Below are positions 23,824 through 36,657 of a stretch of DNA of 64,000 nucleotides, piece after piece. The notes beneath the pieces were generated by a model, which worked only from the letters and a program-made list of their open reading frames with translations, did not search any database and was not told the DNA's origin. The position numbers were made by a program, and so were the translations under genes. This stretch comes from Phycomyces blakesleeanus NRRL 1555(-) (taxonomy: Eukaryota; Mucoromycota; Mucoromycetes; Mucorales; Phycomycetaceae), in assembly GCF_001638985.1 (NCBI RefSeq), contig NW_017265167.1:248001-312000 (forward strand). Reading direction: 5' to 3'. Position 1 is the first letter of the stretch. Every line of letters begins with the position of its first letter.

Positions 23824-26800
23824 GGCGATTGACGGTAGTTGTAAATAGATAACGGAATATACATTATACATAAATATACATATACATATATAAATAAATC
23901 AAAGTAAAAAAAGTAAAGAAAATCAGAAAGTAAGGAAGTAAGAAAATCAGAAAGTAAAAGGAAAGAAGAATGAAGAAGTAGAAAGAAAAGAAAGCTTTAC
24001 GTTTTTTTTTTCTTTGCTTCACCTTCATTACAATTTACACTTCTTCCTGGCCACTCAAGAGACTGGAAGATGGCGAAATCGTCCACTGTTTTCATTGGCC
24101 ACGGCTACGATTCCTCATCGTACCCAATTTCACTTTCAGAGTATCACGATCCTAAAAAAAATATTTATATTTTTTTTTGTCTCCCCTTCCTCCTTCCCCT
24201 CCCCCCAAAAACAAATAGCAATTGTTTTTGTTTTTGTTTCTGTTTTTTTTTTACGTTTTTACATGTTTTTCAAATCATGTTTTTCAAATCGTGTTTTTCA
24301 GATAAGTCGCAAATTTATGTTTTTGCGCTTTACAAAAATAATAATTAAATAAATCTATCTTTTATATAAATATATATATATATTATTGAAAATTACACAT
24401 AATAATAATAGTAATAGTAATATATGCTTATAATAGAACCGCCTTGCAGATTATATATAAGTGTTGCCACCAATGTTACCATTATCTGTACTAGCCAATT
24501 ATTTATTGTCACATTTTGATATAGACAGCTGCCAACAAGGAACCCCACACATTCACAAGTGTCTTGATAAGAAGCACAGTTCATATTCTTATTACTCCTG
24601 CGACAATGTGCATTATAAGAGTTTCCAATATATATAAATTGCTTTTATTTTCTGCGCGTACCTACAGAACTACACATACAAATATACATAAATCATAGAT
24701 AGAAAGCAAGAAGAAATATATAGCCTCAGGATGTACATACATATAATATATATATTAGTACATATTGATTCCTGACAAACGATTTCTTTCTATCTTTCTT
24801 TAAAGAAATTCAGTGCATGCACAGGTATTATATCGGACTCGATTAGAATCATAGTCCACACTCAAAGAAGACCACTAATAAATAATAATAATAATTATAA
24901 TAATAAAAATTATAATAATAATAATAATAATAAAAAGAAAATAAATCTATGTGACGAGAAGATACAACAGACAAAGAACCTGAATATTCATGTCCCCCTC
25001 ACTTCCCCTACTATTCAGTGTGGTTTATCAACCACTAGATTTCTCGGTTTGATCTATACACATATTATGATTGTTATTATTGTCTTCCTTCTTAAGACAC
25101 ACGCACAAAAAAGTAAGACTATTTTTATTCATTTGTAAAGCAAAATAATCTCGAAAACGTTTGCCTACATTGATCAGTTTAAATCTTCAAAATATTAATC
25201 GCTTTTATTATAATAGAATTATATTTATATATATAATAGTAATAATCTTTTTGTCTGTGATTTTGGTGTATCGATTACCATGTGAAGATCCGTGGAAGGA
25301 GTATAATTAATACTTTTGATCACAAAAATAAAGGATAAGAAGGAATTAAAGGAAGGTTTTTTCTTGGGGGAAAAGGGGAAAGGGGGGAGAAGCCGTTGGA
25401 GAGGAGGAGGGGGGGTGGGGAGCGCCTAATTTTTATTTTATTTTGTTTTAGTGCGTGTGTACAGATAGGTAGGTAGCATGTATGTATGTGTCTTTCTCTC
25501 TATCTATCTATCTATCTCTTTCTATTAACTCACTTATATATACAAACTATAGTTACTATCCTTTTCATTTGATTATTACTATTATTTCTTGACCTGATTT
25601 GTTCAAAGTGGGTTAGATGCGCCCTCCTGTCGAAAACCTTGTCACTTGTATATTTCTTTTTAGTTTCTTTATTATTGTATGGCCAACTAACTTATTTAAG
25701 CTTAGATACTATTATCGGTAAAATGGATAGATAGATAGATAGTTCGATAGAGAGGTACATAGAATGATATACTCTAAATAAATGTTTCTCCCTTTGAACG
25801 TGGATATCTGATCCATTTATTTATTTATTTATTGTAATTAATTCAATAAATTTGCTACCTTATACAATTATAGTATCATACAAATTTATTAAATAAAGGA
25901 CTTCATCAGATTTATTGATTGATTGATTGATTGATTGGAGGAGAAAAATAAGGATGTGCTTTGCAGTCAAAGAAAAAGAAAATACATTCGAGAGAAAGAC
26001 GGATTTCTCGTAATTTTTTTTTTCAAGTAACTGATTTAACAGAAAAAAAATAGTTGCGATTTAGTAAAAAAAAATCATATTTTTTGTGTTTTTGATAAAA
26101 CGCAATAATTCCCAGTATATATATATATACATATATTTGTGTGTGTATAAATATTTATATACGCGTATTCAAATGGCGCGAAATGTACTTGGCCCAAAAA
26201 TGGTTCTTCAAAAAAAAAAAAATTATAATTAAAATTAAAATTAAAATAAAATACAATAAATAGTACATATCATTACTGTCATCCTTTAGCAAATACCTTT
26301 GTATTAATACTTGCCGTATGATAACATTCTTGTCTGATTAACTTTGTAGTAGCTTAAGCACATTCCACACTCAGGCTTACATTTGTACTAATGTACAAGC
26401 AAGCACAAAAACAAACACAGGCACATACGTGTGTGCACGCGCTCAAGCACGGGCACAAAGCAAATATACAAAAGAACAATAGTATCTTGAAAATATTATT
26501 ATTATTATTATTATTATTATTACTTTGGTAATCTTTATTCTCACTTTATTTTATAGTGATGCCAGCTAATATGTAGATTCTCGAGGGTTTGATTACCCAA
26601 ACACACAAATATAAATACAAATATAAATATACATATATTTATGCACAAACACACCTGTACATAATAATGAGGTATTTGTATTTTTTTGGGTTTTCGACAA
26701 TTGGGGTTTCAGTTGATTTGCATTAAATGATAAAAAAAACTAAAACAAGAAAATAAAGCAAAAGTAGACATGTTTACCTGTGATGACAGTTTTTTTTTTC

Positions 26801-28328
26801 TTTGTTTCTTTTGATAGAGAAGAGCAACGTGTAATAGGATTGTGTATATTTATCTTTTCTTCTTCTTCTTCTTCTTCTTCTTTAAATTATCTATAGAGCA
26901 CAAGCATGTGTTTTCCAAACATGCTATCGATCTTTTGATATTGTTTACTATGGTTACAAAGCTGTCGATATTTTTTATTGTATTGGATCATTAAATCTTC
27001 AATATTTTTTGTTAAAAAAAAAGAATTTTTTTTGGGGGGAAGTACAAACCCACAACTATCACAGGCTACTTACAATTTGAACAATAGCTTTCAAGTGATC
27101 TTCGCAAACCCCACAAAAAAATGATAATAAAGACAAGCAGCCAAGTAGACAGACAGACAAACCAAAATATCAATAATTATTATTATAATAATAATAATAA
27201 TAATAATAACAATAGTGATAATAGAAATAGTCAATAAAACACGGCTGATACAAAATAATAGGGTGACATAATAACAACTTGATATTTATTTTTGCAAAGA
27301 TTGAACACTAGTTTGTGTATCAACAAAGGAGATTTGTTGCTGTAAAAAAAGAGAAAGAGAAAAAATTCGTTGGCAAAGAAAGAAAAAAAAAGTACTTCTT
27401 TGAAACATCTAGCAAGACACTTAATGTATTAATTGTTTCATATTATTATTATTTTTTTAAAAAAAAGGAAAGCACAGGGTCTTGATATTTGATAGCTTGG
27501 CAGCAGTAATACCAATATCAAAAAAAACCAAAAAAAAGAACTCCTTTTACTCACATGTCTAAAACAAAGAAAGGACAAGCATGGAAAACAATAAAGTAAT
27601 AAGTCTATAATACTAGTGCCATGTGTAGGGTGTGCCTATTATATGTAACTTGTATTGATCTTGTTAGAAACAGATATATTTGGACCTAAAGGGCAGGTTA
27701 TATTGTTCTGTTATTTTGTTATTTTGTTATTTTGTTATTTTGTTATTTTGTTATTTTGTTGTTATGTTGTTATGTAGTTATATTGGCTTGGTAAGAATCA
27801 ACTGCTTCATATAGTTATTCATTTTTTTTTATTGTTGTTCAATGATGACTAACTGATATAAATTCGGTATCCAATCACATAACTTAAATCAACCTTAATT
27901 TGATGATGTACGGATAAATAGCCAAGTTTAGATGAAAGCGGCATTTATGATTACACACACATAGAAATATAGCAAGAAAAAAATAATTGTATTCTTCCGT
28001 ACCAGTCTATACTACACTACACTACACTACATTACACACATACACACAAGCGAGAGAGAAAAGGAAATTTTGACCCTAACTGCTCCCTTCTTTTCAAAAG
28101 CAAAATTTTATATATTTCTTTCTTTATTAAAGAAGTATAGCTTTTTGATCTTGTATTTTTTTTTAATTGTTACTATACTGTTGGTATACTGTGTTTGTAT
28201 ACATGTTTAAAACTATGCTTTTTATTTTATCTTTCATTTTTTTTAGCATTAATTTGTCTTGTATATTCCTTTTACTATGTCTTTTATATATATATAAAAG
28301 AGAGAAGGAAATCTAGGATTTAGAGAAT
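23824..28328. other. 4.5 kb AT-rich gene desert
   Basis: No gene supported on either strand. The region contains trinucleotide AAT/ATT runs (around 24876-24940, 26495-26520, 27180-27210), a (TTC)n run near 26858-26882, (TCTA)n near 25500, a (TTGA)n tract near 25910-25936, an octamer (TTATTTTG)n array near 27711-27765 and (ACACT)n near 28012-28030. A G-rich patch lies at about 25366-25420. A 63-codon minus-strand frame (24584-24393) begins with ATG but has no support beyond its length. Confidence 0.5.
27706..27765. repeat. (TTATTTTG)n octamer microsatellite
   Basis: About seven perfect tandem copies of TTATTTTG, followed by degenerate units with GTTATGTT. Probably slippage-prone spacer DNA. 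Confidence 0.8.
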
Positions 28329-31132
28329 TTAGGTCCAGACATACTACACAAACAAATTATGATCATTTTCGTTAGTTCATGTTTCATTAATTAACTTGAT
28401 TATATTTCTCTATCTATCTCTCATCATATCATTGCTACCACTACTACTAGACAGTGTATAATATCTTTTTTTTAATAAAAGTTTGTTTCTTACCTGAGGT
28501 CCTCCTCCACCTTCTGGTACAGTCCAGTCAATGTTTTGTGAGGGATCCTTAATATCACAAGTCTTGCAGTGGATGCAGTTCTGAGAGTTAATCTGGAGTC
28601 TCTTTTCACCAGCCTTGGTCTCATCATCAACATATTCATAAACACCAGCTAATATAACAACAAAAAAGGTTTAATTCAATACGTAGAGATTTGTTAGTTG
28701 GAGAGATCAAGTAACACAATTGCAACAACAACTGTAACAGCAATGAGGTAGTACCATCACCCCACCCCACTTACACACCCATTCACTTTATCCACAATTA
28801 TTCCCTTTTTTCCCCACAATAAAATCCACCCACCCATTTAACCAAAAAAATAATACTATCGCCATTGCTACTAATATTTCTTCTTCTTACCGGGACAGAA
28901 TCTGTTCTCAGGGCCATCAAATACAGCCAAATTTCTCTCTACAGGAATGTTTTTGTTTCTGAGACGCAAATGAACAGGCTGGTTCTCAGCGTGGTTAGTA
29001 CCAGAGCGAGAGACACTGGTCAAGAGATCGAAAGAGATGACACCATCAGGCTTGGGATAATCAATGGGTTCTGCCTTACTGTATATATAAACAAAACAAA
29101 AACAAATAATTGTCAGTGTTTGGATCTAAATAATAATAATAATAATAGTTCATATCCTTACGCTGCTGGAATCATGCACTCCCAGTCGGCCTTCTTGTGC
29201 TTAAAAGTCCATGGGACGCGACCCTTGAGGAACATGGTGTCAAGACCAGAGTATGCAACGCCACCATAGAGACCAAGAGGAGTGTGGAATGAGGGCTGGA
29301 GGTTTCTGACTGCGTAGAGTTCTTCATAGACCCAGGAGTTCTTGATCTTTTCCTCGTAGTTGCTCAGCACCACAGGTCCCTCAGGAACATCTTCCTCAGA
29401 TGCAAACAGGGTTTCGTAGGCAGCCTCGGCAGCCAACATGCCGGACTTCATGGCGGTGTGAGTTCCCTTGATCTTGGGAAGATTGAGGAAACCGGCAGTG
29501 CAACCGATCAGAGCACCACCAGGGAAGGCCAGCTTAGGAATTGACTGGTAGCCTCCCTCGTTAATAGCACGAGCACCATAGGAAATGCATTTTCCGCCTT
29601 CCAACAAACCCTTGATCGAAGGATGATGTTTGAAACGCTATATATACATATAACACATAAAAAGTCAATTATACTAAAGTCTATAAATCCACATCTTTTT
29701 TTTTCCTTCTTTGCATGTTAATCTCCGTTTGATTAATTATATTATATTATATTATATAATATAGTAATAATATATATAAAAAATGTTTCGTACCTGGAAC
29801 TCCTTGTAAGGACTGAGATATGGATTGCTGTAATCAAGACCAACGACTAAGCCGATAGCAACCAGATGCTTTTCGGGTTCAAGGTGGTAGATGAAACTGC
29901 CACCGTATGTCTTGTAATCAACGGGCCAGCCGATAGTGTGGGTGACGGATCCAGGGCGATGCTTTTCGGGTTCAACTTCCCACACTTCCTTGATTCCAAT
30001 ACCGTACTTTTGGGGCTGACAGTCCTTGCGCAGATCAAATTTCTTGAAAAGCGTCTTTGTAAGAGAACCGTGACAGCCTTCGGCAAACAAAGTAACCTTG
30101 GCCTTGACACACATACCGCGTTCGTATGTATCCTATATACATATACATATACACATATAATACAATATATTATTATTAATACCAGCAGTAGCAGCAGTAG
30201 CAGCAGCAATTAAAAAAATAATTAAGAAGAATGGAGTTGGATGTCAGAATTCACCGTCACTCGACGGTGCTTAGTTTACCAAAACAATAATAAAGGGCTA
30301 TTTTTCTATCCTTAAATATATATATATATATATATATATAATGCACACAAACCACACTCGCTCACAAATATGTAGATATGCGTCTAATGTTTTGTCTGTT
30401 TGTAATTATTCTCACCTTTGGCTCAAAATTCTTGTCCAGACCAACATCATTGAGGGCTACACCAGAAACACTTCCATCCTCCGCATACAGAACCTCACTG
30501 GCAGCAAATCCAGGATAGACTTCAACGCCAACCTCTTCAGCCTGTTCACCGAGCCACTTGACAAAGTTGTTTAGCGAGACGATGTAATTGCCCTTGTTGT
30601 TCATCTGGGGAGGGTGGGGTAGAGGGATCGAGAGGGTCGAGGTGAGGAAGCGCATGCTGTCCTTTGTGACAGGTGTGTTGAGAGGCGCGCCCTTTTCCTT
30701 CCAGTCTGGGATAAGCTCGTTAAGAGCGGTTGGCTCAAGAACCGCACCACTGAGGATGTGTGCACCAACCTCGCCAGCCTTTTCGAACAACATGACCCTG
30801 ACGTCCTTTCCGGCCTCGTTGGCCAGCTGCTTGATGCGGATGGCAGCGGCCATACCAGATGGTCCACCGCCAACGATCGCGACGTCGGTCTCGTCCTCAA
30901 AGGGCTCTGCGCGGCGTGGATCGTCTTCGGGAAGACTGTCACGGCCGGCAGGGATCCAGATGGAGCGCACAATTGATGACATACGGGACGAGTAAGCCGA
31001 TGATGGTATACGGCCAGCTACGGTTGATGGCCGGTGTGTGGTGCTGGTTGGGATAGTGGCCATCAAGGGGCGTGAGGCGTTGCGGAGAGCAGCAATATTG
31101 CGAGGGATGTTTCTGCGCAAAAGTGACGACAT
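28329..31132 (-). CDS. Electron transfer flavoprotein-ubiquinone oxidoreductase (ETF-QO), mitochondrial
   Basis: Six exons on the minus strand (31132-30416, 30132-29794, 29637-29162, 29078-28891, 28648-28494, 28343-28329) encode 629 residues. The protein passes electrons from ETF to ubiquinone at the inner mitochondrial membrane during fatty-acid and amino-acid oxidation (family knowledge). The N-terminus ([20 protein letters not shown]) is rich in R and S, a typical matrix-targeting peptide. An FAD-binding Rossmann motif [15 protein letters not shown] lies at about 83-97. The C-terminal 4Fe-4S ferredoxin segment has C572, C598, C601 and C604 ([18 protein letters not shown]), ending GGGGPQYVWT. 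That ending is supplied by a 15-nt last exon, whose acceptor was found by requiring the conserved GGGGPxY terminus. Length is close to the human enzyme. Confidence 0.92.
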
Positions 31133-31497
31133 TTCTCTCTTTCTCTCTCTTTTTTTTCTTTGTTTCTTGTAAATTGGTTTGGCTTGGTTTCTTCTGATTC
31201 GACTCTTTAGGTCTAAAGAGTATGCTTGGTTTTGGTAATATAAGATAAAGAGGTATACGCTGAGAAGAATAAGAAAATAAGAATGAAAATGAAAAGAAAG
31301 AAAGCAAGAAAGAAAAAAAAAGAGTAGGGGAAGTTGGGAGGAGAGTGGGGAGTGGGTGCTGTTTTGTGAGCAAGTTGGTAGAAGAAAGAAATGCAAGCAA
31401 GCAAGACAAGAAAAATAAATAAAAAAAGATTAGGTTTTTGGGTTGACTAGAAATACTCACATGCATCGGGAAAAAGATCAAAATCTGTACTATGATC

Positions 31498-31515
31498 CAC
31501 GTGACTCATCATTGG
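31498..31515 (-). promoter_or_regulatory. Candidate composite promoter element of ETF-QO
   Basis: On the minus strand this reads CCAATGATGAGTCACGTG: a CCAAT box, an AP-1/Gcn4-like ATGAGTCA and an E-box CACGTG, the last two overlapping by three bases. It lies about 370 bp upstream of the ETF-QO start codon. The motif identities are visible; regulatory use is inference. Confidence 0.4.
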
Positions 31516-32108
31516 CGGGGATTGAGTAGTGTGGGGAACATGAATAAGAGTAAGAAAAATATATAAATTATATATTATATTTTATATTTTATATAAATAA
31601 AAGCCTTTTTTTTTCTTTTAAAAAATAATAAATAATAATAGTATTTCATTGATTCGTTTATTGATTTGTTAAGTAATAGTAATGAATGGAATGCAAGTGA
31701 ATGCAAGTGAATTGAATTGAATTGAATTGAATTGAATTTATTACAAAAGAATACACTTCTTTCAAGAGGTTCTTTATCCACATATAAATCTTAATCTCTT
31801 TCTTATCTTTCTTATTTTCAATTTCAATTTGGTTCTTTGTATCTTTTGTAATAGAAATAGAGATAGATATATAGGTGGGTATTTCTTTCATGAAAGACGT
31901 GCTTTTTTATTGATTTATTTACATGGCTTTCCTTGTCTGACTATAATTTACTACGGCAAAATAAACAAGACCAAACTCTGTTTTGTCCTGGGAAAAGAAA
32001 GTAAAGAATAATATATTTTTTCCTTAATTTTTTTTTCTTTCTTTTTTTGGTCTTTTTTTTTCTGATTTTTTCTTTCTTGGTTATATAAATAAATATATAT
32101 AAATATAT

Positions 32109-33352
32109 TTATGATCTTCTTGTGTCATAGTACCCGGGGGCTTCAACGTAAGCCAAGCCGGCCTTGACAGCTGCGGTCAGACTAGTGCAGACAGCATCCG
32201 AAACCATTTGGTGGAGTTCGTAGTCACGGTCTATCTGGATAGCCTTTGCTACACCACGGCCAGCGAGATCCCAGGTTCGCTTGCTGATCTGATAATTCTC
32301 GTCAACCTTCTGGGCACCAGAAATAGCAGTGTTTACAACACAAGAGATGGCATCTAATCAAGTAATATGAAGAGCATTGATGATTAATACCAAAGAGAAC
32401 AAGCAACAACAAAACAACAAAACAACAACAAAAAAGACACTAACCAGGCAAAGGACTCTTTTTAAGAGCAACAGCACCAAGAATAGCAGCATTTACAATC
32501 AGGCTAGAGAATTGAGCTCCTGTGTCTTGCTTTCTGTCTTCGTCTTCTTCGTTATCATCGTATTCTTCGGTTCTGGAGTGACGGGCGGGGTTACGATGGT
32601 GGTGTTGGTGTTGATGGTGGTTGGTGGGGACTGGAGGAGAGAGATTGAGGTTCTTGGCCTCTGCGAATTCGATGAGTTTTTGTTCAAGGGCGGCCTTTAC
32701 GGCAGGGTTTGACTCGACTAAAGATAAGAACCGAGAGAAATTAAAAGATTAGAAAATATTGATTTGATTGATTTGATTGATTTGATTGAATGTTATTATT
32801 ATTATTAAATCGAAACTTACTGGGGAGAGAGGAAATCATCTTGTCAAGGCCCATGAGGTAAAGGTCGATGGCCATCTCGTGGTTTCCGGTATTGTCCATT
32901 TCTGTGGCAACATTGATAAGGGTCAGGGCATGTTCGACCTGCTTCTTGTCAATGGTAGCTACTTCGAGGGGGACTGCGGGTTTGGAGTCGTAAAATGCAC
33001 TGTATCCTGCAGAAAATGAGGCACGTTTAAGGTATCCGGATAGCTTGTTGAATGTCGAGGGTTTGTTCTGTAGTTGTTGCTGCTGAGCAGGTGAGACGAC
33101 GTTTTCGTAGGGTGGAGGTGGAGAGGCATAAATTCGAGGTGAGTTTGGTGGACTGATACGGGATTGTTCGTATTGTGCGTGCTGTTCGACTGATCTACGT
33201 CTGTTGTTGGGAGGGGCTTGGCTAAAATTGCTGCTGGTGCTGCTAATCGAGTCGCGGCTGATTGGTAGCCATGAAGAAATGCTGTTACGAGGGCTACCTA
33301 CTATCGGAAGCTTGTCTGCGTGTGAAAGGACTCGAGAGACGAGGATAGACAT
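32109..33352 (-). CDS. MIT-domain protein of unknown function
   Basis: Three exons on the minus strand (33352-32821, 32717-32445, 32353-32109) encode 349 residues. Residues 1-130 are low-complexity and S/P/Q-rich. Residues about 135-205 look like a three-helix MIT domain: QVEHALTLINVATEMD, then GNHEMAIDLYLMGLDKMI, then AVKAALEQKLIEFAEAK. MIT domains bind ESCRT-III tails or microtubules on endosomes (family knowledge). A His-rich and acidic spacer follows, then a helical C-terminal region (NAAILGAVALKKS, KRTWDLAGRGVAKAIQID, AAVKAGLAYVEAPGYY) I cannot name. The second intron uses the donor GTTAGT. There is no membrane segment or signal peptide. A role in endosomal sorting is inferred from the MIT domain alone. 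Its start is followed upstream by a GGAGAGAGA repeat. Confidence 0.72.
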
Positions 33353-36278
33353 TTGTGATTGTTGATTATGTAGGATGATGGTCGGTTGAGGAGACAGAGA
33401 GAGAGGGAGAGAGAGGGAGAGAGAGGGAGGCAGGAGATTGGTGAGAATCTATTGTATTTATATATATACTTTTATATATATAAAAAAAATGTGTGTATTT
33501 CTTTAAAAAAAATGCTTGAGAAGAAGAGAGGAAGAGGAAGAGGAAAGAAAAGGACGGAATTTATATCCAAGAAGAAGGTGAATAGAATAGGCTTTTTTTT
33601 TTTTAATTTTTAATAAAAGAATAAATCAATTCAATATTCATATATACATTCATACATTCATACCGATACCCATATACATATACATATACATATACATACA
33701 TAAGCACAAGCACAAAAGCACACAAGTACAAAAGAACAATTGTATATATTATGTTTGATGTATTGTATAAAAAAATGTGCTGCGTTTTTTTTTCACTTTT
33801 ATTATTATTATTATTTTGTTCTAATTCAGAAACAAGCAAAAACTCCTCTTTACACGTGAAAATGCAACTGTTTGTTGTGTATTGTACTCCTTCCATTTTG
33901 TGCCGCATGTGAAGTTTCATGTATCGAACAAGATGAAGGAATAAAGATTATTAGTATTGGATTTGTAAAAAGAACAACAAGTATAATATTTTTCTGTTTG
34001 ATAATAAAAATAAAAAGGTATGGTCTGTGCATTGAATATAAAAATGTATTGATCTATTGACCTATTGATCTATATATTAGTATTAGTATTAATATTAGTA
34101 TTTGTTACTAAAGTAAATAAATAAATATATCTTGTATACCGTCTTTTATTTTTATTTATTTTTATTGTCCAGTAAATTAATTTCTTCTTCCTCTTCTTCT
34201 TCCTTATAACAATTATCAAAATACAAAACCTAACTGTAATACTGTATTATTAAGTATCAAACAAACATACAAAAGAGCTATATAGTAATCGTAATAACTT
34301 TGCCTTGAGATTTCTGCCTCGTATATTTTTCATTTTATTTTTTATTTTTTTGCTTGATTCCACATGGCGTTATCTTGATCGTGTATCTCTTTATTTTTGT
34401 CCTTTTTGTCCTTTTTGTCCTTTTTTTTGGTTTTGGTTTTGATTTTGGTATTTTTTTTTTTAAAGTTGCCCCCAAGAAATGGCATTGAAATATATTTATA
34501 TATACATGTATATATAAAATAGATTAAAAGAAAAAAAAAAGGTTGTCTTTCATATAACAAAGCCTGTGTTAATCACACTTGCCGCATCAGTCGATCTTTT
34601 CCCTTCAATGCACGTGCCCTCTAGTAATATATTATATAATATATATATAGTATTGTTAATATTTTACTTGGATTGTTTAAAGGCAGACTGTAAAAAAAAA
34701 ATAGTTGAGATATTTTCATTATTGCGATATTTAGTTTTCGCATTTTTTTTAAGCTTTTATATTTTTTTTTAGGCTTTTATATTTTTTTTAGGCTTTTACA
34801 AAAACAAAATTGCGTTATTGATAATATGTTGACCAATAAGAAGCAAATTATTATTATTATTCAATACAAGAAAAAATACTCCTTTATTATATCTTATTTA
34901 TTTATTTATTTATTTATTTATTGAAATTTGTCTATACAAACACAGGTAGAGATACAAAATACAAATACATTGTTGTGGTTGTATAATTGTGGCTTTGAAT
35001 GATACAAAAATGATTTATCTGTACTTGTGTAGTATGTATGTATATATTTGTATTAGTATTTGTATTTTGTATTATTGTGTGTAATCTAATGAAACGTATA
35101 TCCGATTATGCTCTTACTCCATTTGCCCTCCTTCGGGAAGGATCACCGCCTTAGCCTAGAGTTTGGCACTACACAAGTACCTGATTTGGTTATATCTGTC
35201 TTGCCACTGTCCTACTTGAGAAGGGAAAGGCAGGCGGAATTGACATGGGTAAACTGTGTGTGTGTGTATTTGTGTGTGTGATGTTTGTTTGACACAAAAA
35301 AAAAGATCAATTTTTTTTTGAAGTATGATTCTTTCCAAAAATCATTTTACATCTTTGGATCATTGCATAGATACATTTTTTTCTAATAATAGCTAATGCT
35401 TAATAATAATAGTAATGATAATGATGATATTATTGCTATTGTCATTACTACAGCTAATAATGATAATAAAAGCAAGAATACACAATATTTTTGGCTGCTA
35501 AAATCAAAATTAAAAAAAAAGCTACGTTTTAAAGTCTGGTGATTTTGACAAATACAAAAGTAAGAGAAAGAGGGCGACTGTTGTTCATGGGAATAAAATG
35601 ATACTGTGCATATATATTTTTTTTGGTCTATAAAATTCATACTTTTTTCAAGCGCACAAACACACACACACAAAGAGAGAAGGAGAGATATATATATAGT
35701 AAGACAATGTATATATGTATCTTTTTTGTATTATTTGTATTCTTTGTATTCTTTGTACCTTTTTGTACTGTAAGGATGGGGTTCCGGGATTCCCTATTAC
35801 TGCTATAAAAAATATAACACAATCCTATATTATAATGTTCAGGAACTAGAGTGTAACATGTAACGGTCAGAGTTACTCATGTTTACTGGCCAAAGATTCA
35901 AATATTTTCTATTATGATTATGATTATGATTATGATTATGATTATGATTGTGATTATGAATACTATTGTATTAATTATGATTTTATTTTAGAATTAAAAT
36001 TATCTTTCTATAAAAAAAGATAATGTGCTCAGACCAGCCATTTCAACAAGGCAGAATATTTAGATATAGATATAGATATAGTCATAGGCACAGACACAGA
36101 CACAGACACACATATTCATAGATGATAAAGAAGTATAAATACATGTATGTATGTATGTATGTACGTAGGTACGTGTGTATATATGTATAGTGTTTTTTCT
36201 TTTTGGTGTGATAAGCATGTGAAAGAAAAATGACAATTGGCCTTGACTATATACACGCTCTCTTTGCCTTTCTCTCAC

Positions 36279-36312
<34 letters not shown>

Positions 36313-36621
36313 GTACTAGGCCCTAGAGATCGATAACAGAATTCTTATTCCATTTTAAATAGAATAACCTAGTTAACAGTCAACTATTTGGCTTGTATTA
36401 TAACATACACAAAAAGGACATTCTTACTTCACATTTGTGATATTCCATGTGATTCTCAACGATTCATGATATGTTTTCACACCCACATATACACACATCT
36501 CTCTTTGACTTTCCTTGACCTTTCTCTGTGTTTCTGAGAGTTGAATGTCCAAATACAAAATTAAATAATAGGCTTCTTATAATGAAAATACCAATAATTT
36601 ATACAAGTGGTGTATCTATAC

Positions 36622-36657
<36 letters not shown>

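Noticed and set aside
24393..24584. 63-codon Cys-containing minus-strand frame
   Set aside because: It ends in a poly-Tyr run from an AAT repeat and has no splice or promoter support.
30939..31481. 180-codon minus-strand frame upstream of and overlapping ETF-QO exon 1
   Set aside because: Its composition follows pyrimidine-rich promoter DNA, and it overlaps the well-supported ETF-QO N-terminus in another frame.
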